From assembly GCA_021298655.1 (NCBI GenBank), contig JAJTFK010000019.1, positions 1 to 48,608 on the forward strand: a stretch of 48,608 nt of DNA, written 5' to 3'. This DNA comes from Cryomorphaceae bacterium (GTDB taxonomy: Bacteria; Bacteroidota; Bacteroidia; Flavobacteriales; Schleiferiaceae). Positions 34,191-44,886 of this stretch are shown here, one piece after another. Under the pieces are notes generated by a model. It saw nothing but the letters and a program-made list of their open reading frames with translations, was not told where the DNA came from and made no database searches. Position 1 is the stretch's first letter, and every line of letters begins with the position of its first letter. Made by a program: the position numbers and the translations under genes.

Positions 34191-35062
34191 AGGGATTGGG
34201 GTTCGAGAACCCGCAGCACCTCGACGTGGTACTCCACCAAGCGGTTGACCGGCTTGGCTTGCGTCCGTCCGTAGCGCACGCCGGAGTCGGCGCAGGCCTT
34301 TTGGAGCAGCGGCTCAAAGGCTTTGGCCACCGAACCCACAAAGTTCACCTGTGCACCTTGGCGGGCCTCGGCGAAGCAGAGGACGTGAAACTCGATGAAG
34401 GCTTTAAATCCTTCGTACACAATTTCTTGCACGTAGGGATGCTCGGCGTGGTCGCCGGCAAAGCGCGCGTAGTTCGCCAGGTAGACGTTGGCGTTGGGCT
34501 CGTTGTAGACCGAATGAATGATCTCGTTCTTGCCAACCCCATAGGTTCCGACAAAGGCGGCCATCAGGTCGGCGGGGAGGCGCTTGTACAAAAAGTCGCG
34601 GACCAGGCGCTTGCCGATGTAGCTCGCCGAACCCTCGTCGCCTAAAATGTAGGCAAGGGCCGGGACCTCTTCGCGCACCGACGTGCCGTCGAAGTAGCAG
34701 GAATTCGAGCCCGTCCCGAGGATGCAGGCAATGTGGGGCTCGCCAAAGAAGGTGGCGTAGGCCGCGGCCAGCAAGTCGTGGTCGACCACGACGTGGGCGT
34801 GTTCAAAGACCCGCTTCAGGCCTTTGGCGATGACGGCGTTCAGGGGCGCCGACGAGCAGCCTGCGCCATAGAAAAACACCTTTTCAACGGCCGCCGCATG
34901 GCCCATGATGGCCGACTCCGCGCGAAGGGTGCGTTCGACCTCATCGCTGTCGTGAAAGTAGGGGTTGAGGCCCTTGACGGACCAGCGCCCCACCTCGTTG
35001 GCCGAGGCGTCCAGAAGAATCCAATCGGCCTTGGTCGAGCCGCTTTCTACGATAAAAACCAT
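34187..35062 (-). CDS. BadF/GlcNAc-kinase-type sugar kinase, probably the operon's glucokinase
   Basis: A 291-residue ASKHA-fold kinase. Phosphate-binding segments are 'VESGSTKADWILLDASANE' (residues 5-23) and 'ACILGTGSNSCYFDG', with 'VVDHDLLAAAYATFFGEP' and 'YILGDEGSASYIGKRLVRDF' between and after; the Asp of 'DHDLLAAA' is the likely catalytic base. Homologues are annotated as N-acetylglucosamine kinases or BadF/BcrA ATPases. In this operon the free glucose released by maltose phosphorylase needs a kinase and no other is present, so glucose is the inferred substrate. It lies 6 bases behind gap and overlaps pgmB by 4. Confidence 0.8.
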   Translation of the reverse strand: MVFIVESGSTKADWILLDASANEVGRWSVKGLNPYFHDSDEVERTLRAESAIMGHAAAVEKVFFYGAGCSSAPLNAVIAKGLKRVFEHAHVVVDHDLLAAAYATFFGEPHIACILGTGSNSCYFDGTSVREEVPALAYILGDEGSASYIGKRLVRDFLYKRLPADLMAAFVGTYGVGKNEIIHSVYNEPNANVYLANYARFAGDHAEHPYVQEIVYEGFKAFIEFHVLCFAEARQGAQVNFVGSVAKAFEPLLQKACADSGVRYGRTQAKPVNRLVEYHVEVLRVLEPQSL

Positions 35063-35068
35063 AATGCT

Positions 35069-36094
<1,026 letters not shown>

Positions 36095-37066
36095 TTAAAT
36101 AGAAAGGATTCGGGCAATGCGAAGCAGGTCTTCGTCGAGCGGAGCCTTGTTGAGTATGGCCATTGGAAGGTGGGTGTGGGTCAGCTGGCCGCTGACAATG
36201 CCCACCATCACGTCGGACTTGCCGTTGAGCAGGGCCTCTACGGCCGCAACCCCCAAGCGGCTGGCGTTCACCCGGTCCAGCATGCTGGGCGATCCGCCCC
36301 GCTGAACGTGGCCGAGAATGGTGACCTTGACGTCGAGATCCGGATAGTGCGACGTGAGCGCGTCGGCCAGCTCGTAGGGTGTTCCGAGGCGGTTGCCCTC
36401 GGCCACCACGACGATGTTGCTCGTTTTTTTGCGTTCAGCGCCCTGATCGATGGCCGCCAGCAGGGCTTCGAGGGTCGTGTTCCGCTCGGGCAAAATGATG
36501 CTGATGGCGCCCGTCGCCAATCCCGAGCTCAGCGCAATAAATCCCGCGTCGCGGCCCATCACCTCGACCAGAAACAGGCGGTTGTGGCTGTTGGCGGTGT
36601 CGCGAATCTTGTCGATGCTCTCGACCACGGTGTTGCTCGCGGTGTCGTAGCCAATGGTGTAGTCCGTTCCGTAGAGGTCGTTGTCGATGGTTCCGGGAAT
36701 GCCAACGACGGGCACTTGGTGCTCTTCAAACAGCTTGTGGGCTCCGGTAAAGGTTCCGTCGCCGCCGATCACCACCAGGCCGTCGACTCCCTGGTTGCTA
36801 AGGTTCTGTGCCGCCTGGGCGCGGCCCTCTGGCGTGCGGAAGGCTTGGCTTCGCGCCGACTTGAGCATGGTTCCGCCCTGCGCCAAAATGTTGCGCACGC
36901 TCTTGCTGTCCAAGGGGGTAAAATCGGCCTCGACCAAGCCGTCGTATCCGCGGTATACGCCGACGCATTCCATGCCGTAAAACGCCGAAGCGCGCACCAC
37001 GGCGCGGATGGCGGCATTCATTCCCGGCGCGTCGCCTCCCGAGGTCAAAACGGCGATTCGTTTCAT
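36095..37066 (-). CDS. pfkA: ATP-dependent 6-phosphofructokinase
   Basis: A 323-residue protein starting MKRIAVLTSGGDAPGMNAAI. The ATP site includes 'VVIGGDGTFTGAHKL', where a Gly follows GGD as in ATP- rather than pyrophosphate-dependent enzymes. The substrate site has 'GIPGTIDNDLYGTDYTIGYD' with the catalytic Asp in 'TIDND', then 'VEVMGRDAGFIAL' and 'ILGHVQRGGSPSMLDRV'. It commits fructose-6-phosphate to glycolysis. It leads the seven-gene maltodextrin operon. A frame extending to 37108 is rejected because it runs through the promoter. A TATCTTCG -7-like box lies 8 bases before the start. Confidence 0.96.
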   Translation of the reverse strand: MKRIAVLTSGGDAPGMNAAIRAVVRASAFYGMECVGVYRGYDGLVEADFTPLDSKSVRNILAQGGTMLKSARSQAFRTPEGRAQAAQNLSNQGVDGLVVIGGDGTFTGAHKLFEEHQVPVVGIPGTIDNDLYGTDYTIGYDTASNTVVESIDKIRDTANSHNRLFLVEVMGRDAGFIALSSGLATGAISIILPERNTTLEALLAAIDQGAERKKTSNIVVVAEGNRLGTPYELADALTSHYPDLDVKVTILGHVQRGGSPSMLDRVNASRLGVAAVEALLNGKSDVMVGIVSGQLTHTHLPMAILNKAPLDEDLLRIARILSI

Positions 37067-37074
37067 ACGTTCTA

Positions 37075-37097
37075 CGAAGATAGTGTTCAAAATACAC
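37075..37097 (-). promoter_or_regulatory. pfkA-operon promoter with adjoining inverted repeat
   Basis: On the minus strand, TATCTTCG (37075-37082) ends 8 bases before the pfkA ATG. Immediately upstream is GTGTATTTTGAACAC (37083-37097), an imperfect palindrome with GTGT/ACAC arms that contains a second -7-like TATTTTGA. It is a candidate operator for the divergent regulator. Confidence 0.4.
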
Positions 37098-37124
37098 AAT
37101 GCTACCAACGTGTTAGTGTCCGAA

Positions 37125-37138
37125 GTACATTTGTGTAC
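37125..37138 (+). promoter_or_regulatory. Palindrome over the -7 box of the NrtR-like gene
   Basis: GTACA-TTTG-TGTAC is a perfect inverted repeat with 5-base arms. It contains TACATTTG (37126-37133), a TAnnTTTG -7 box 7 bases before the ATG at 37141. A regulator bound here would block transcription, so autoregulation is plausible. Confidence 0.5.
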
Positions 37139-37140
37139 CT

Positions 37141-37827
37141 ATGCAGAACCCCAACGTTTCGGTTGACTGTGTTGTTTTCGGCTTCGACGGCCAAAAACTC
37201 AACGTGCTGCTCATTGAGCAAGAGGACTTTGGACAGGCTTGCCGGTTTGCGTTGCCCGGGGACCACCTCGAAGACGACGAGGACCTCGACCAGTCGGCAG
37301 CCCGGGTTTTGCGCGAACTGACCGGTTTGAGCGGACTCTACCTGCAGCAGTGCGGAACCTTTGGCGACCCCAACCGCGTGAAGGACCCCAAGGACCTTCC
37401 CTGGCTCACCCACGTCCGCAAGGATCCGACGGCCCGAGTCATCACGGTGGCCTACTACGCGCTGATCAAAATGACCGACCTCAACCTGTTGGCGTCCAGT
37501 TTTGCGGCCCGAGCATTTTGGCACGATGCCTACGAAATTCCGCGCTTAGCCTTTGACCACAACGAAATCTTTAGCGAGGCCCTGGCCACGCTGCGCCGGG
37601 AACTGAGCGAGCTCCGCGTGGGATTTGAACTGCTGCCCAACAAGTTCACGTTGACTCAGATGCAGGCGGTTCACGAGGCCATCCTCAACGCCAGTTTCGA
37701 CAAGCGGAACTTCCGCAAGAAGGCCTTGAACGACCAGTGGGTGCTGCCCCTGGACGAAAAGCAAACCGGCGTGGTCCATAAGCCCGCCCGACTCTACACG
37801 CGCAACGCCGAACGCGCCCAATCCTGA
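37141..37827 (+). CDS. NrtR-like transcriptional regulator with degenerate Nudix domain
   Basis: A 228-residue protein. Residues 1-140 form a Nudix-fold domain ('VSVDCVVFGFDGQKLNVLLI', 'FALPGDHLEDDEDLDQSAAR'). The catalytic REx2EE signature is missing: the position reads 'RVLRELTGL', so hydrolase activity is unlikely. Residues ~150-228 are a winged-helix domain ('LLPNKFTLTQMQAVHEAIL', 'FRKKALNDQWVLPLDEKQTG'), the COG4111/NrtR arrangement in which the Nudix fold senses a small ligand. Relatives in Bacteroidota control sugar genes, for example the arabinose regulator AraR. Here it sits between the maltodextrin operon and the sugar transporter, so sensing a sugar or sugar phosphate is the best inference. 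The transporter follows after 4 bases. Confidence 0.85.
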   Translation: MQNPNVSVDCVVFGFDGQKLNVLLIEQEDFGQACRFALPGDHLEDDEDLDQSAARVLRELTGLSGLYLQQCGTFGDPNRVKDPKDLPWLTHVRKDPTARVITVAYYALIKMTDLNLLASSFAARAFWHDAYEIPRLAFDHNEIFSEALATLRRELSELRVGFELLPNKFTLTQMQAVHEAILNASFDKRNFRKKALNDQWVLPLDEKQTGVVHKPARLYTRNAERAQS

Positions 37828-37831
37828 ACCT

Positions 37832-39217
37832 ATGGCATCAAGTACCGCAACGGGCCATTCCGCCGCCGCAATGAGCCCCAAAAAGACCCTGAATTTTTGG
37901 CAAATCTGGAACATGAGCTTCGGCTTCTTGGGCATCCAGTTCGGTTTCGCACTCCAGGGCGGATTCATGTCGTCTATTTTTCAAAATTTGGGAGCAAGCA
38001 AAGACGAACTGCCCGGCCTTTGGATTGCGGCGCCGCTGACCGGACTCATCGTGCAGCCGATCATTGGATACCTGTCGGACCGCACGTGGAGCCCTCGGTT
38101 TGGTCGCCGCCGCCCCTATTTTTTGGTCGGAGCGGTGTTGAGCACCCTGGCGCTCTTTTTCATTCCCAATTCCCCGACGCTGTGGATTGCCGCGGGCTTG
38201 CTGTGGGTTCTCGACGCGTCGATCAACATTTCCATGGAACCTTTTCGGGCCCTGGTTGCCGACAAACTCCCGGACGAGCAGCGCTCGTACGGCTTTGTGG
38301 CGCAGACGCTCATCATCGGCATCGGAACCTGGATCGCCTCAAACCTTCCCTGGCTGATGAGCACGCTGGGCGTTTCGACGACTGCCCCCGAAGGGCAAAT
38401 TCCGCCGTCGGTCCACTGGGCCTTCGCCGTTGGAGCCGTGGTGTTTCTGTCGTCCATTCTGTGGACGGTGTTTCGAACGACCGAAGAACCGCCCGCCGAC
38501 ATGCAGGCCTTTCGCGCCCACCGTCAAGCGACCGCAGGCTTGGGGGGAGCGCTCCGCGAAATCACCGGAAGCTTCCGCCACATGCCCAGCGTGATGTGGA
38601 AGCTTGGACTCGTTCAGTTTTTTAGCTGGTTTGCGTTTTTCACCATGTGGAATTTTGCGGGCCCTGCGCTGGCCGAGCACGTCTACCACGCCGCGATGCC
38701 CGAGGCCGGAGCCCTGAACTACCTCGCCGAAAAAGCGGCCTACAATGACGCGGCCGCGTTGGTCGGGTCGTCCATGGGCCTGTACGGCCTGAGCTCGATG
38801 GCTTTTGCGTTTGTCTTGACGGTCTACACGTCCAAGCGCGCGCTGAACCGCCGCATGGTTCACCTCGCGTCGCTGGCTGCGGGCGGACTTGGATTTTTGC
38901 TCATGCCCTACGCGACCGAGGCCAACGACGGATTGCTCAACGTTTCGTTTGCCCTAATCGGGGTGGCATGGGGAAGCATTTTGTCCATGCCCTACGCGAT
39001 TTTGTCGAGTGAAGTGGATCCGTCGAAAATGGGGATTACGATGGGCTTGTTCAACATGTTTATTGTGATTCCGCAGATTGTGGCTGCGGTAGGCGGAATC
39101 AATTGGGCCTACAAAAGCCTGTTGGGCGATGCCGTCATCAATACGATGGTGCTTGCGGGCCTGAGTCTTTTGATCGGCGCCCTGAGTTCGCTTGCGCTTC
39201 CTTCCCAGAAGGGCTAG
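37832..39217 (+). CDS. SLC45-type MFS sugar transporter (maltose/disaccharide symporter)
   Basis: A 461-residue protein with 12 membrane segments. 'FWQIWNMSFGFLGIQFGFAL' and 'PIIGYLSDRTWSPRFGRRRP' are signatures of the SLC45/sucrose-type MFS branch, found in Bacteroidota maltose loci. 'NISMEPFRALVADKLPDEQR' and 'ILSMPYAILSSEVDPSKMGI' match conserved loops. It likely imports maltose or maltodextrin with protons for the cytoplasmic phosphorylase. It is 4 bases after the regulator and cotranscribed with it. It converges on nfeD with only 2 bases between stops. ATG 37832 is used; MSPKKTLNFW at 37871 is an alternative start. Confidence 0.9.
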   Translation: MASSTATGHSAAAMSPKKTLNFWQIWNMSFGFLGIQFGFALQGGFMSSIFQNLGASKDELPGLWIAAPLTGLIVQPIIGYLSDRTWSPRFGRRRPYFLVGAVLSTLALFFIPNSPTLWIAAGLLWVLDASINISMEPFRALVADKLPDEQRSYGFVAQTLIIGIGTWIASNLPWLMSTLGVSTTAPEGQIPPSVHWAFAVGAVVFLSSILWTVFRTTEEPPADMQAFRAHRQATAGLGGALREITGSFRHMPSVMWKLGLVQFFSWFAFFTMWNFAGPALAEHVYHAAMPEAGALNYLAEKAAYNDAAALVGSSMGLYGLSSMAFAFVLTVYTSKRALNRRMVHLASLAAGGLGFLLMPYATEANDGLLNVSFALIGVAWGSILSMPYAILSSEVDPSKMGITMGLFNMFIVIPQIVAAVGGINWAYKSLLGDAVINTMVLAGLSLLIGALSSLALPSQKG

Positions 39218-39219
39218 GC

Positions 39220-39639
39220 TTAGTCTGCCCGAACGACCGTAACCGCGTTGCCTTCGCGGTGCGTGATGCGCACCTTGGTTTCGGCCGCGTAGTCGCGGTC
39301 GGCTTCAAAGCCCCAGCTGTCGCCGTCAACCTTCACGTACCCGCGCTGGCCCTGCGCCACGTCCGACTCCACCCGGCCGACCGCTCCGATCAGCGCATCC
39401 TGGTTGGTTTTGGCGCCGGTCGCGGCGAACCACGTGCGCAGCACGGGCCGGAGCAGCCACAGGGACAGGCCGCTGAAAACCGAAAAAAGGGCGAGCTGGG
39501 CCTCGAGCGGCCAGCCCAGGGCGGCTCCGGCCGCGGCGCCTGCGGCGCCCACCGCGAGGCAGGCCAGTAAAAATCCGGGGGTAAATACCTCGAGGAGGAG
39601 CAGGGCGGCGGCGGCTACGAGCCAAAGGGTCCAGGTCAT
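39220..39639 (-). CDS. NfeD-like membrane protein
   Basis: A 139-residue protein with a hydrophobic N-terminal half of three or four membrane segments ('[20 protein letters not shown]', '[20 protein letters not shown]') and a soluble OB-fold domain: '[20 protein letters not shown]', '[13 protein letters not shown]', '[14 protein letters not shown]'. This is the short NfeD/YbbK-partner form that assembles with SPFH/stomatin proteins in membrane microdomains. The expected SPFH partner is present upstream but an MFS gene lies between them. Its start overlaps the MFS stop by 4 bases (ATGA). Confidence 0.88.
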   Translation of the reverse strand: MTWTLWLVAAAALLLLEVFTPGFLLACLAVGAAGAAAGAALGWPLEAQLALFSVFSGLSLWLLRPVLRTWFAATGAKTNQDALIGAVGRVESDVAQGQRGYVKVDGDSWGFEADRDYAAETKVRITHREGNAVTVVRAD

Positions 39640-40853
39640 GCTTTAGATTTTCGGTACTGACCTAAGATAAGCACCAGCGACGTTGCGCTCAGCAGCGCAC
39701 CGGCCACAAAGGGGGCGCCGGGAAAATACACCGGCGCTCCAGCCTCGGTGAACGCTGCAAAAATTCCGGTCATCAGCGGCGGCCCCACAATGCTGGTGGC
39801 GCTCATCATGCTGCTCATGGCGCCCTGAAGCTCGCCCTGCTCGTTTTCGGGCACGCCGTTGCTGAGCAGACCCTGAAGCGCCGGTCCCGCCAGCCCCCCG
39901 AACGCGTACGGCACCAAAAAGGCGTAGAGCATCCACTGGTCCTGAACCAGGGCAAACAGAATGAGTCCGACCACGTTGCAGACCATGCCCACGATCAGCG
40001 TGCGCCAGGGCCCCAGGGCCGGTATGGCCTTGCGAATCAAAAAGCCCTGCACGAAGGCGCTCAGCACGCCCACGGCACCCAGCGAAAGCCCGATGTCTTT
40101 GGGCGACCAGTTGAATTTTTCGATGGTGAAGTAGGCCCAGGTTCCCTGTACGGCGTGGCTGGCGATGTACAAAAACACGAGCGAGCCGATCAAGCCCACC
40201 ACCGCCGGGTAGCGGCGAAGCGCGACCAGGGTTCCGAGCGGATTCGCCCGCTTCCACTCAAAAGCGCGGCGGCGCTCCGCCGGCAGCGATTCGGGCAGCA
40301 CAAAGTAGCCGTAGGCCATGTTCAGCAACGTCAGCGCGGCGGCCACAAAGAAGGGAACGCGGGGTCCCAGCTCGCCCAGGAGTCCGCCCGTGACCGGGCC
40401 GATGATGAAGCCGAGGCCAAAGGCGGCGCCGACCAAGCCAAAATTTTGGGCGCGCTTCTCGGGCGGCGACACGTCGGCGATGTAGGCAAACCCGGTGGTG
40501 AAGCTGGCCCCGAAGATGCCCGAAACAATGCGGGCCACAAACAACCAGGCCAGGGTTGGCGCAAAAGCCAGCACGAGGTAGTCCAAGCCGAAGCCCAAAA
40601 GCGAGAAAAGCAGCACGGGTCGGCGGCCGTAGCGGTCGCTTAGGGCTCCGACTAAGGGCGCGAAGAGGAACTGAAAAAACGCGTAGGCGAAGAGCAGCCA
40701 GCCGCCGTAGCGCGAAGCCTCCGACACGTCGGCCCCCGTCAGCTCCTGAATGAGCTGGGGAATGACCGGAATGATGATGCCCAGCCCGATGATGTCCAAG
40801 AGCAGGGTAACGAAGATGAAGCCCACTGCTGCGGGACGCGCCGAATTTGCCAT
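39636..40853 (-). CDS. TCR/Tet-type MFS efflux transporter
   Basis: A 405-residue, 12-segment MFS protein. '[20 protein letters not shown]' in segment 1 and '[20 protein letters not shown]' (motif A of the drug:H+ antiporter family) are typical of TetA-like efflux pumps, as is '[12 protein letters not shown]'-like '[20 protein letters not shown]'. It probably exports small hydrophobic compounds, but tetracycline resistance is not implied. The ATG at 40853 lies only 3 bases from a perfect TAGGTTTG -7 box. It is inserted between the SPFH and NfeD genes, and overlaps nfeD. Confidence 0.88.
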   Translation of the reverse strand: MANSARPAAVGFIFVTLLLDIIGLGIIIPVIPQLIQELTGADVSEASRYGGWLLFAYAFFQFLFAPLVGALSDRYGRRPVLLFSLLGFGLDYLVLAFAPTLAWLFVARIVSGIFGASFTTGFAYIADVSPPEKRAQNFGLVGAAFGLGFIIGPVTGGLLGELGPRVPFFVAAALTLLNMAYGYFVLPESLPAERRRAFEWKRANPLGTLVALRRYPAVVGLIGSLVFLYIASHAVQGTWAYFTIEKFNWSPKDIGLSLGAVGVLSAFVQGFLIRKAIPALGPWRTLIVGMVCNVVGLILFALVQDQWMLYAFLVPYAFGGLAGPALQGLLSNGVPENEQGELQGAMSSMMSATSIVGPPLMTGIFAAFTEAGAPVYFPGAPFVAGALLSATSLVLILGQYRKSKA

Positions 40854-40856
40854 GCG

Positions 40857-40864
40857 CAAACCTA
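40857..40864 (-). promoter_or_regulatory. -7 box TAGGTTTG of the MFS efflux gene
   Basis: Perfect match on the minus strand, ending 3 bases before the ATG at 40853 and lying in the 17-base gap after the SPFH gene. It gives this gene and nfeD their own leaderless promoter. Confidence 0.55.
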
Positions 40865-40870
40865 CGCGAA

Positions 40871-41854
40871 TTACCCCTGACTTTTCAGGAGCTCTTTGAT
40901 GCCGCCCAGCGAACCGAGCACGCCCGTTGCCTCAAAGGGCAGGAACACCGTCTTGGTCTCGTTGCCGGAAGTCATTTGGTGCAGGGTTTCGAGGTACTTC
41001 TGCGCGATGAGGTACTGTACGGGGTCGCCGGCGTAGTTTTTTACGGCCTCCGAAACCAGGCGGATGGCCTCGGCTTCGGCTTCGGCCACCCGAATACGGG
41101 CTTGGGCCTGTCCTTCGGCTTCGAGAATGGCCGACTGCTTCTGTCCTTCGGCGCGCTGAATGTCGGACTCCCGCTGGCCCTCGGCCGTTAGGATTTGGCT
41201 GCCTTTTTCGCCTTCGGCTTCTAAGATGGTGGCCCGGCGGTTTCGCTCGGCGCGCATCTGCTTTTCCATGGCGTCGCGAATGGCCAACGGCGGGTTGATG
41301 TCTTGAAGCTCCACGCGGTTGACCTTAACACCCCACTTGTTGGTGGCGTCGTCCAAAATGGCGCGCAGCTTGGCGTTGATGGTGTCGCGGCTGCTCAAGC
41401 ACTCGTCGAGGTCCATTTCGCCCACCACGTTGCGCAGGGTCGTCTGGGTCAGCTTCTCGATGGCGTTCGGCAGGTTTCCGATTTCGTAGACCGACTTGAG
41501 CGGATCCACAATTTGAAAGTAGATGAGCGCGTTGATCTCGGTCACCACGTTGTCGCGCGTAATCACGTTTTGCTTCGGAAAATCGTAGACGTTTTCGCGC
41601 AGGTCGATTCGGTCCTGCAGCTTGAAAATGCTGATGATTTCGCCGTTAAACCCCGTTTCGGTGTAGCGCCAGTTGATTTGGCGCGGACGGTCAATCACCG
41701 GAATGATCACGTTGATGCCCGACTCCAGCGTGCGGTGGTACTTGCCCAGGCGCTCGACGATCATGGCTTCGGACTGCTTGACGATGCGGATTCCCTTGGC
41801 CAGCAGCACGGCAACCAGCAGCGAAAGGGTAGCGAATAGAATTAGGGTAGGCAT
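40871..41854 (-). CDS. SPFH/Band 7 (stomatin-like) membrane protein
   Basis: A 327-residue protein with an N-terminal membrane anchor ([19 protein letters not shown]). The SPFH domain follows ('[20 protein letters not shown]', '[19 protein letters not shown]', '[19 protein letters not shown]', '[20 protein letters not shown]', '[16 protein letters not shown]'). Then comes an Ala/Glu-rich coiled coil of repeated 'AEGQ/AEGE' units (residues ~205-265), which drives ring assembly. This is the paraslipin/QmcA type found with NfeD proteins. A TACCTTTA -7 box lies 4 bases before the ATG, partly formed by the heptamer repeat upstream. Confidence 0.92.
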   Translation of the reverse strand: MPTLILFATLSLLVAVLLAKGIRIVKQSEAMIVERLGKYHRTLESGINVIIPVIDRPRQINWRYTETGFNGEIISIFKLQDRIDLRENVYDFPKQNVITRDNVVTEINALIYFQIVDPLKSVYEIGNLPNAIEKLTQTTLRNVVGEMDLDECLSSRDTINAKLRAILDDATNKWGVKVNRVELQDINPPLAIRDAMEKQMRAERNRRATILEAEGEKGSQILTAEGQRESDIQRAEGQKQSAILEAEGQAQARIRVAEAEAEAIRLVSEAVKNYAGDPVQYLIAQKYLETLHQMTSGNETKTVFLPFEATGVLGSLGGIKELLKSQG

Positions 41855-41858
41855 AACC

Positions 41859-41866
41859 TAAAGGTA
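41859..41866 (-). promoter_or_regulatory. -7 box TACCTTTA of the SPFH gene
   Basis: A TAnnTTTR match ending 4 bases before the ATG at 41854. Its first bases are also the end of the heptamer array, so the repeat may supply part of the promoter. Confidence 0.45.
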
Positions 41867-41892
41867 ACTAGTAACTGGCAACTAGTTACTCA
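41860..41892. repeat. Heptamer tandem repeat, copy between gatC and the SPFH gene
   Basis: Read on the minus strand: GTAACTA-GTTGCCA-GTTACTA-GTTACC, four clean 7-base units. The array starts in the last codons of gatC and runs into the SPFH -7 box. Confidence 0.75.
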
Positions 41893-42182
41893 ACGGACTG
41901 TCCGCCGCGCGGAACGCGGAAGTAGTCGCTGTCGGCTCCCGGGGCGCCGCGCAGGGCGTCGGCGTGGCTCAGCGGCGCGGTCGGTACGTCGTCGCGCAGC
42001 ACGTTTTCGCGGTCGGTCATGTAGACCAGGGGCTCGACGCCGTCGAGGTCCAGCGCGCGGACCTTGTCGACAAAACCCATAATCTTATCGAGGTCGCCCA
42101 AGAGCGCGTCGGCCTGCTCCGAACTGAGTTCGAGCTTGGCGATGTCGGCGAGCTTGAGGACGTCTTCGCGGGTGAGCTTCAT
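41886..42182 (-). CDS. gatC: Asp/Glu-tRNA amidotransferase subunit C
   Basis: A 98-residue protein of normal GatC length: 'MKLTREDVLKLADIAKLELS' then 'LGDLDKIMGFVDKVRALDLD', 'GVEPLVYMTDRENVLRDD' and a C-terminal 'ADSDYFRVPRGG'. GatC bridges GatA and GatB, which convert misacylated Glu-tRNA(Gln) and/or Asp-tRNA(Asn) to the correct amides. gatA and gatB are not in the window. It overlaps plsC by 4 bases (ATGA). Confidence 0.95.
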   Translation of the reverse strand: MKLTREDVLKLADIAKLELSSEQADALLGDLDKIMGFVDKVRALDLDGVEPLVYMTDRENVLRDDVPTAPLSHADALRGAPGADSDYFRVPRGGQSVE

Positions 42183-42907
42183 GATTCGGCGGCGTAGCGG
42201 TTGAGTTCCCCCAAAATTAGGTCATAAACCCGGGCATTGAGCGCGTCGGGGTCGGCCCCGGCGGTATCGATGGGGGCGTGGACCGTGGCGCGGATTCGGC
42301 CCGGAAATCCACCCTGGTTGAAGTCCGGAAAATGCCGGCGGTTGTCGGGGAAGGTAATGGGCAAAATGGGTACGCCGGCCTCTACCGCCAGCTGAAACGC
42401 GCCGTTTTTAAACGGGGCCAAGCGCACCGTGGGGTCCTTGGGGATTCCGCCCTCGGGGTAAATGCACATGCCGCTTCCTCGGGCAAGGCGCCTGCGGGCC
42501 TTCTCGAGCACCTGGCGCTTGGAGGCAATGGAGTTGCGGTCCACGGTGATGCTGCTGCGCTTAAAAAAGAAGCCGAAGAGCGGAAGCTTCGCGAGCTCCG
42601 CCTTGCCGATGAACACGGTCGGCGACTTCACAAGCCGGTAGCAGAACATCACGTCGAGTTCCGACGAATGGTTCGAGACCACCATGTACGGACGCGACCA
42701 ATCGATGCGGGCCTCGTAGCGCACCCGGCGAATCAAGCCCATGCCGTTGAGGATCCAGGCCGCCCAGAGCCGGCCAAATCGGTAAAACCTCGGGAACTGC
42801 TCCACCCGCCGGCTGTACCACAGCAACCACGGAAAAAGACCCAAAATGCTCACGAGCATTAGGGCGTAGTACCAAACATGGTAGAGGATTCCGAAGGCGC
42901 GCTTCAC
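42179..42907 (-). CDS. plsC: 1-acyl-sn-glycerol-3-phosphate acyltransferase (PlsC-like)
   Basis: A 242-residue membrane-associated enzyme. After a hydrophobic N-terminus (ALMLVSILGLFPWLLWY) the catalytic HX4D motif appears as 'VVSNHSSELDVMFCYRLV', followed by 'IGKAELAKLPLFGFFFKRS' and the substrate-binding 'GMCIYPEGGIPKDPTVRL' with the 'EGG' motif. It acylates lysophosphatidic acid to phosphatidic acid. The start is a GTG at 42907. It is the first gene of a pair with gatC, preceded by heptamer-repeat sequence and no clear -7 box. Confidence 0.92.
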   Translation of the reverse strand: MKRAFGILYHVWYYALMLVSILGLFPWLLWYSRRVEQFPRFYRFGRLWAAWILNGMGLIRRVRYEARIDWSRPYMVVSNHSSELDVMFCYRLVKSPTVFIGKAELAKLPLFGFFFKRSSITVDRNSIASKRQVLEKARRRLARGSGMCIYPEGGIPKDPTVRLAPFKNGAFQLAVEAGVPILPITFPDNRRHFPDFNQGGFPGRIRATVHAPIDTAGADPDALNARVYDLILGELNRYAAES

Positions 42908-42916
42908 ACGATGAGC

Positions 42917-42978
42917 TTCTGGTTACTGGTTTCTGGTTTGACTAAGGGCGCTAACCAGTACCGAGTACCGAGTAACGG
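42917..42978. repeat. Heptamer repeats in both orientations, between accC and plsC
   Basis: A left array, GGTTACT-GGTTTCT-GGTTTG (42920-42940), and a right array, AGTACCG-AGTACCG-AGTAACG (about 42957-42977), both with 7-base period and in roughly opposite orientation. They fill most of the 77-base gap. Confidence 0.6.
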
Positions 42979-42984
42979 GCAGTC

Positions 42985-44322
<1,338 letters not shown>

Positions 44323-44333
44323 GGCGGGGCGAA

Positions 44334-44807
44334 TTAAGCCGGATCAACCAAGAACAGGGGCTGGCCGTACTCGACCGGCTTCATGTCGTCGGCAAGAACC
44401 TTGACTACGGTACCCGAAACCTCGCACTCAATCTCGTTGAAGAGCTTCATGGCCTCGATAATGCAGACCGTTTGGCCGGCCTTCACCGTGTCGCCCACGT
44501 TGATGAACACGGGCTTGTCGGGACTGGGCTTGCGGTAGAACGTGCCGATCATGGGAGCCGTTACGGTCACGTACTTTGACGTGTCTTCGGCCGCAGCCGC
44601 AGCCGGGGCAGCGGCAGGAGCAGCGGGTGCCGCAACCGGGGCGGCGGCAACCACGGGGGCCGCAGCAACGGCCGGAGCCTGAGCGTACACCACGCCGTCG
44701 GGTCCGGTCTTCACGGTAATCTTAAAGTCATCCGTCTCGAGGGAAACCTCTTGGGCGCCGCTCTTGGCAACGAAGCGAATGAAATTTTGTAGTTCTTTAA
44801 GGTCCAT
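44334..44807 (-). CDS. accB: Acetyl-CoA carboxylase biotin carboxyl carrier protein
   Basis: A 157-residue protein starting [17 protein letters not shown] (44807). An N-terminal helical segment, a long Ala/Pro/Val linker (residues ~50-85, flexible swinging arm) and a biotinyl domain with '[20 protein letters not shown]' and the biotin site '[20 protein letters not shown]' are all present, as in true AccB. It differs from the carrier at 17112-17582 (EAMKMEN). A frame to 44849 is rejected. The preceding gene, rpmF, is separated by a strong terminator, so accBC should have its own promoter; a weak CACTTTTG lies upstream. Confidence 0.95.
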   Translation of the reverse strand: MDLKELQNFIRFVAKSGAQEVSLETDDFKITVKTGPDGVVYAQAPAVAAAPVVAAAPVAAPAAPAAAPAAAAAEDTSKYVTVTAPMIGTFYRKPSPDKPVFINVGDTVKAGQTVCIIEAMKLFNEIECEVSGTVVKVLADDMKPVEYGQPLFLVDPA

Positions 44808-44847
44808 AGCTAAGGAGTTAGAAGGGCAAAAGTGCGGCGAAAAAAGC

Positions 44848-44886
44848 AAAAACCCGGCATCAAGGCCATGCTTGAACCGGGTTTTT
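44848..44886 (-). terminator. Terminator after rpmF
   Basis: A 10-base-pair outer stem (44877-44886 with 44848-44857) with a nested 5-base stem, followed by T-rich sequence on the minus strand. Confidence 0.75.
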
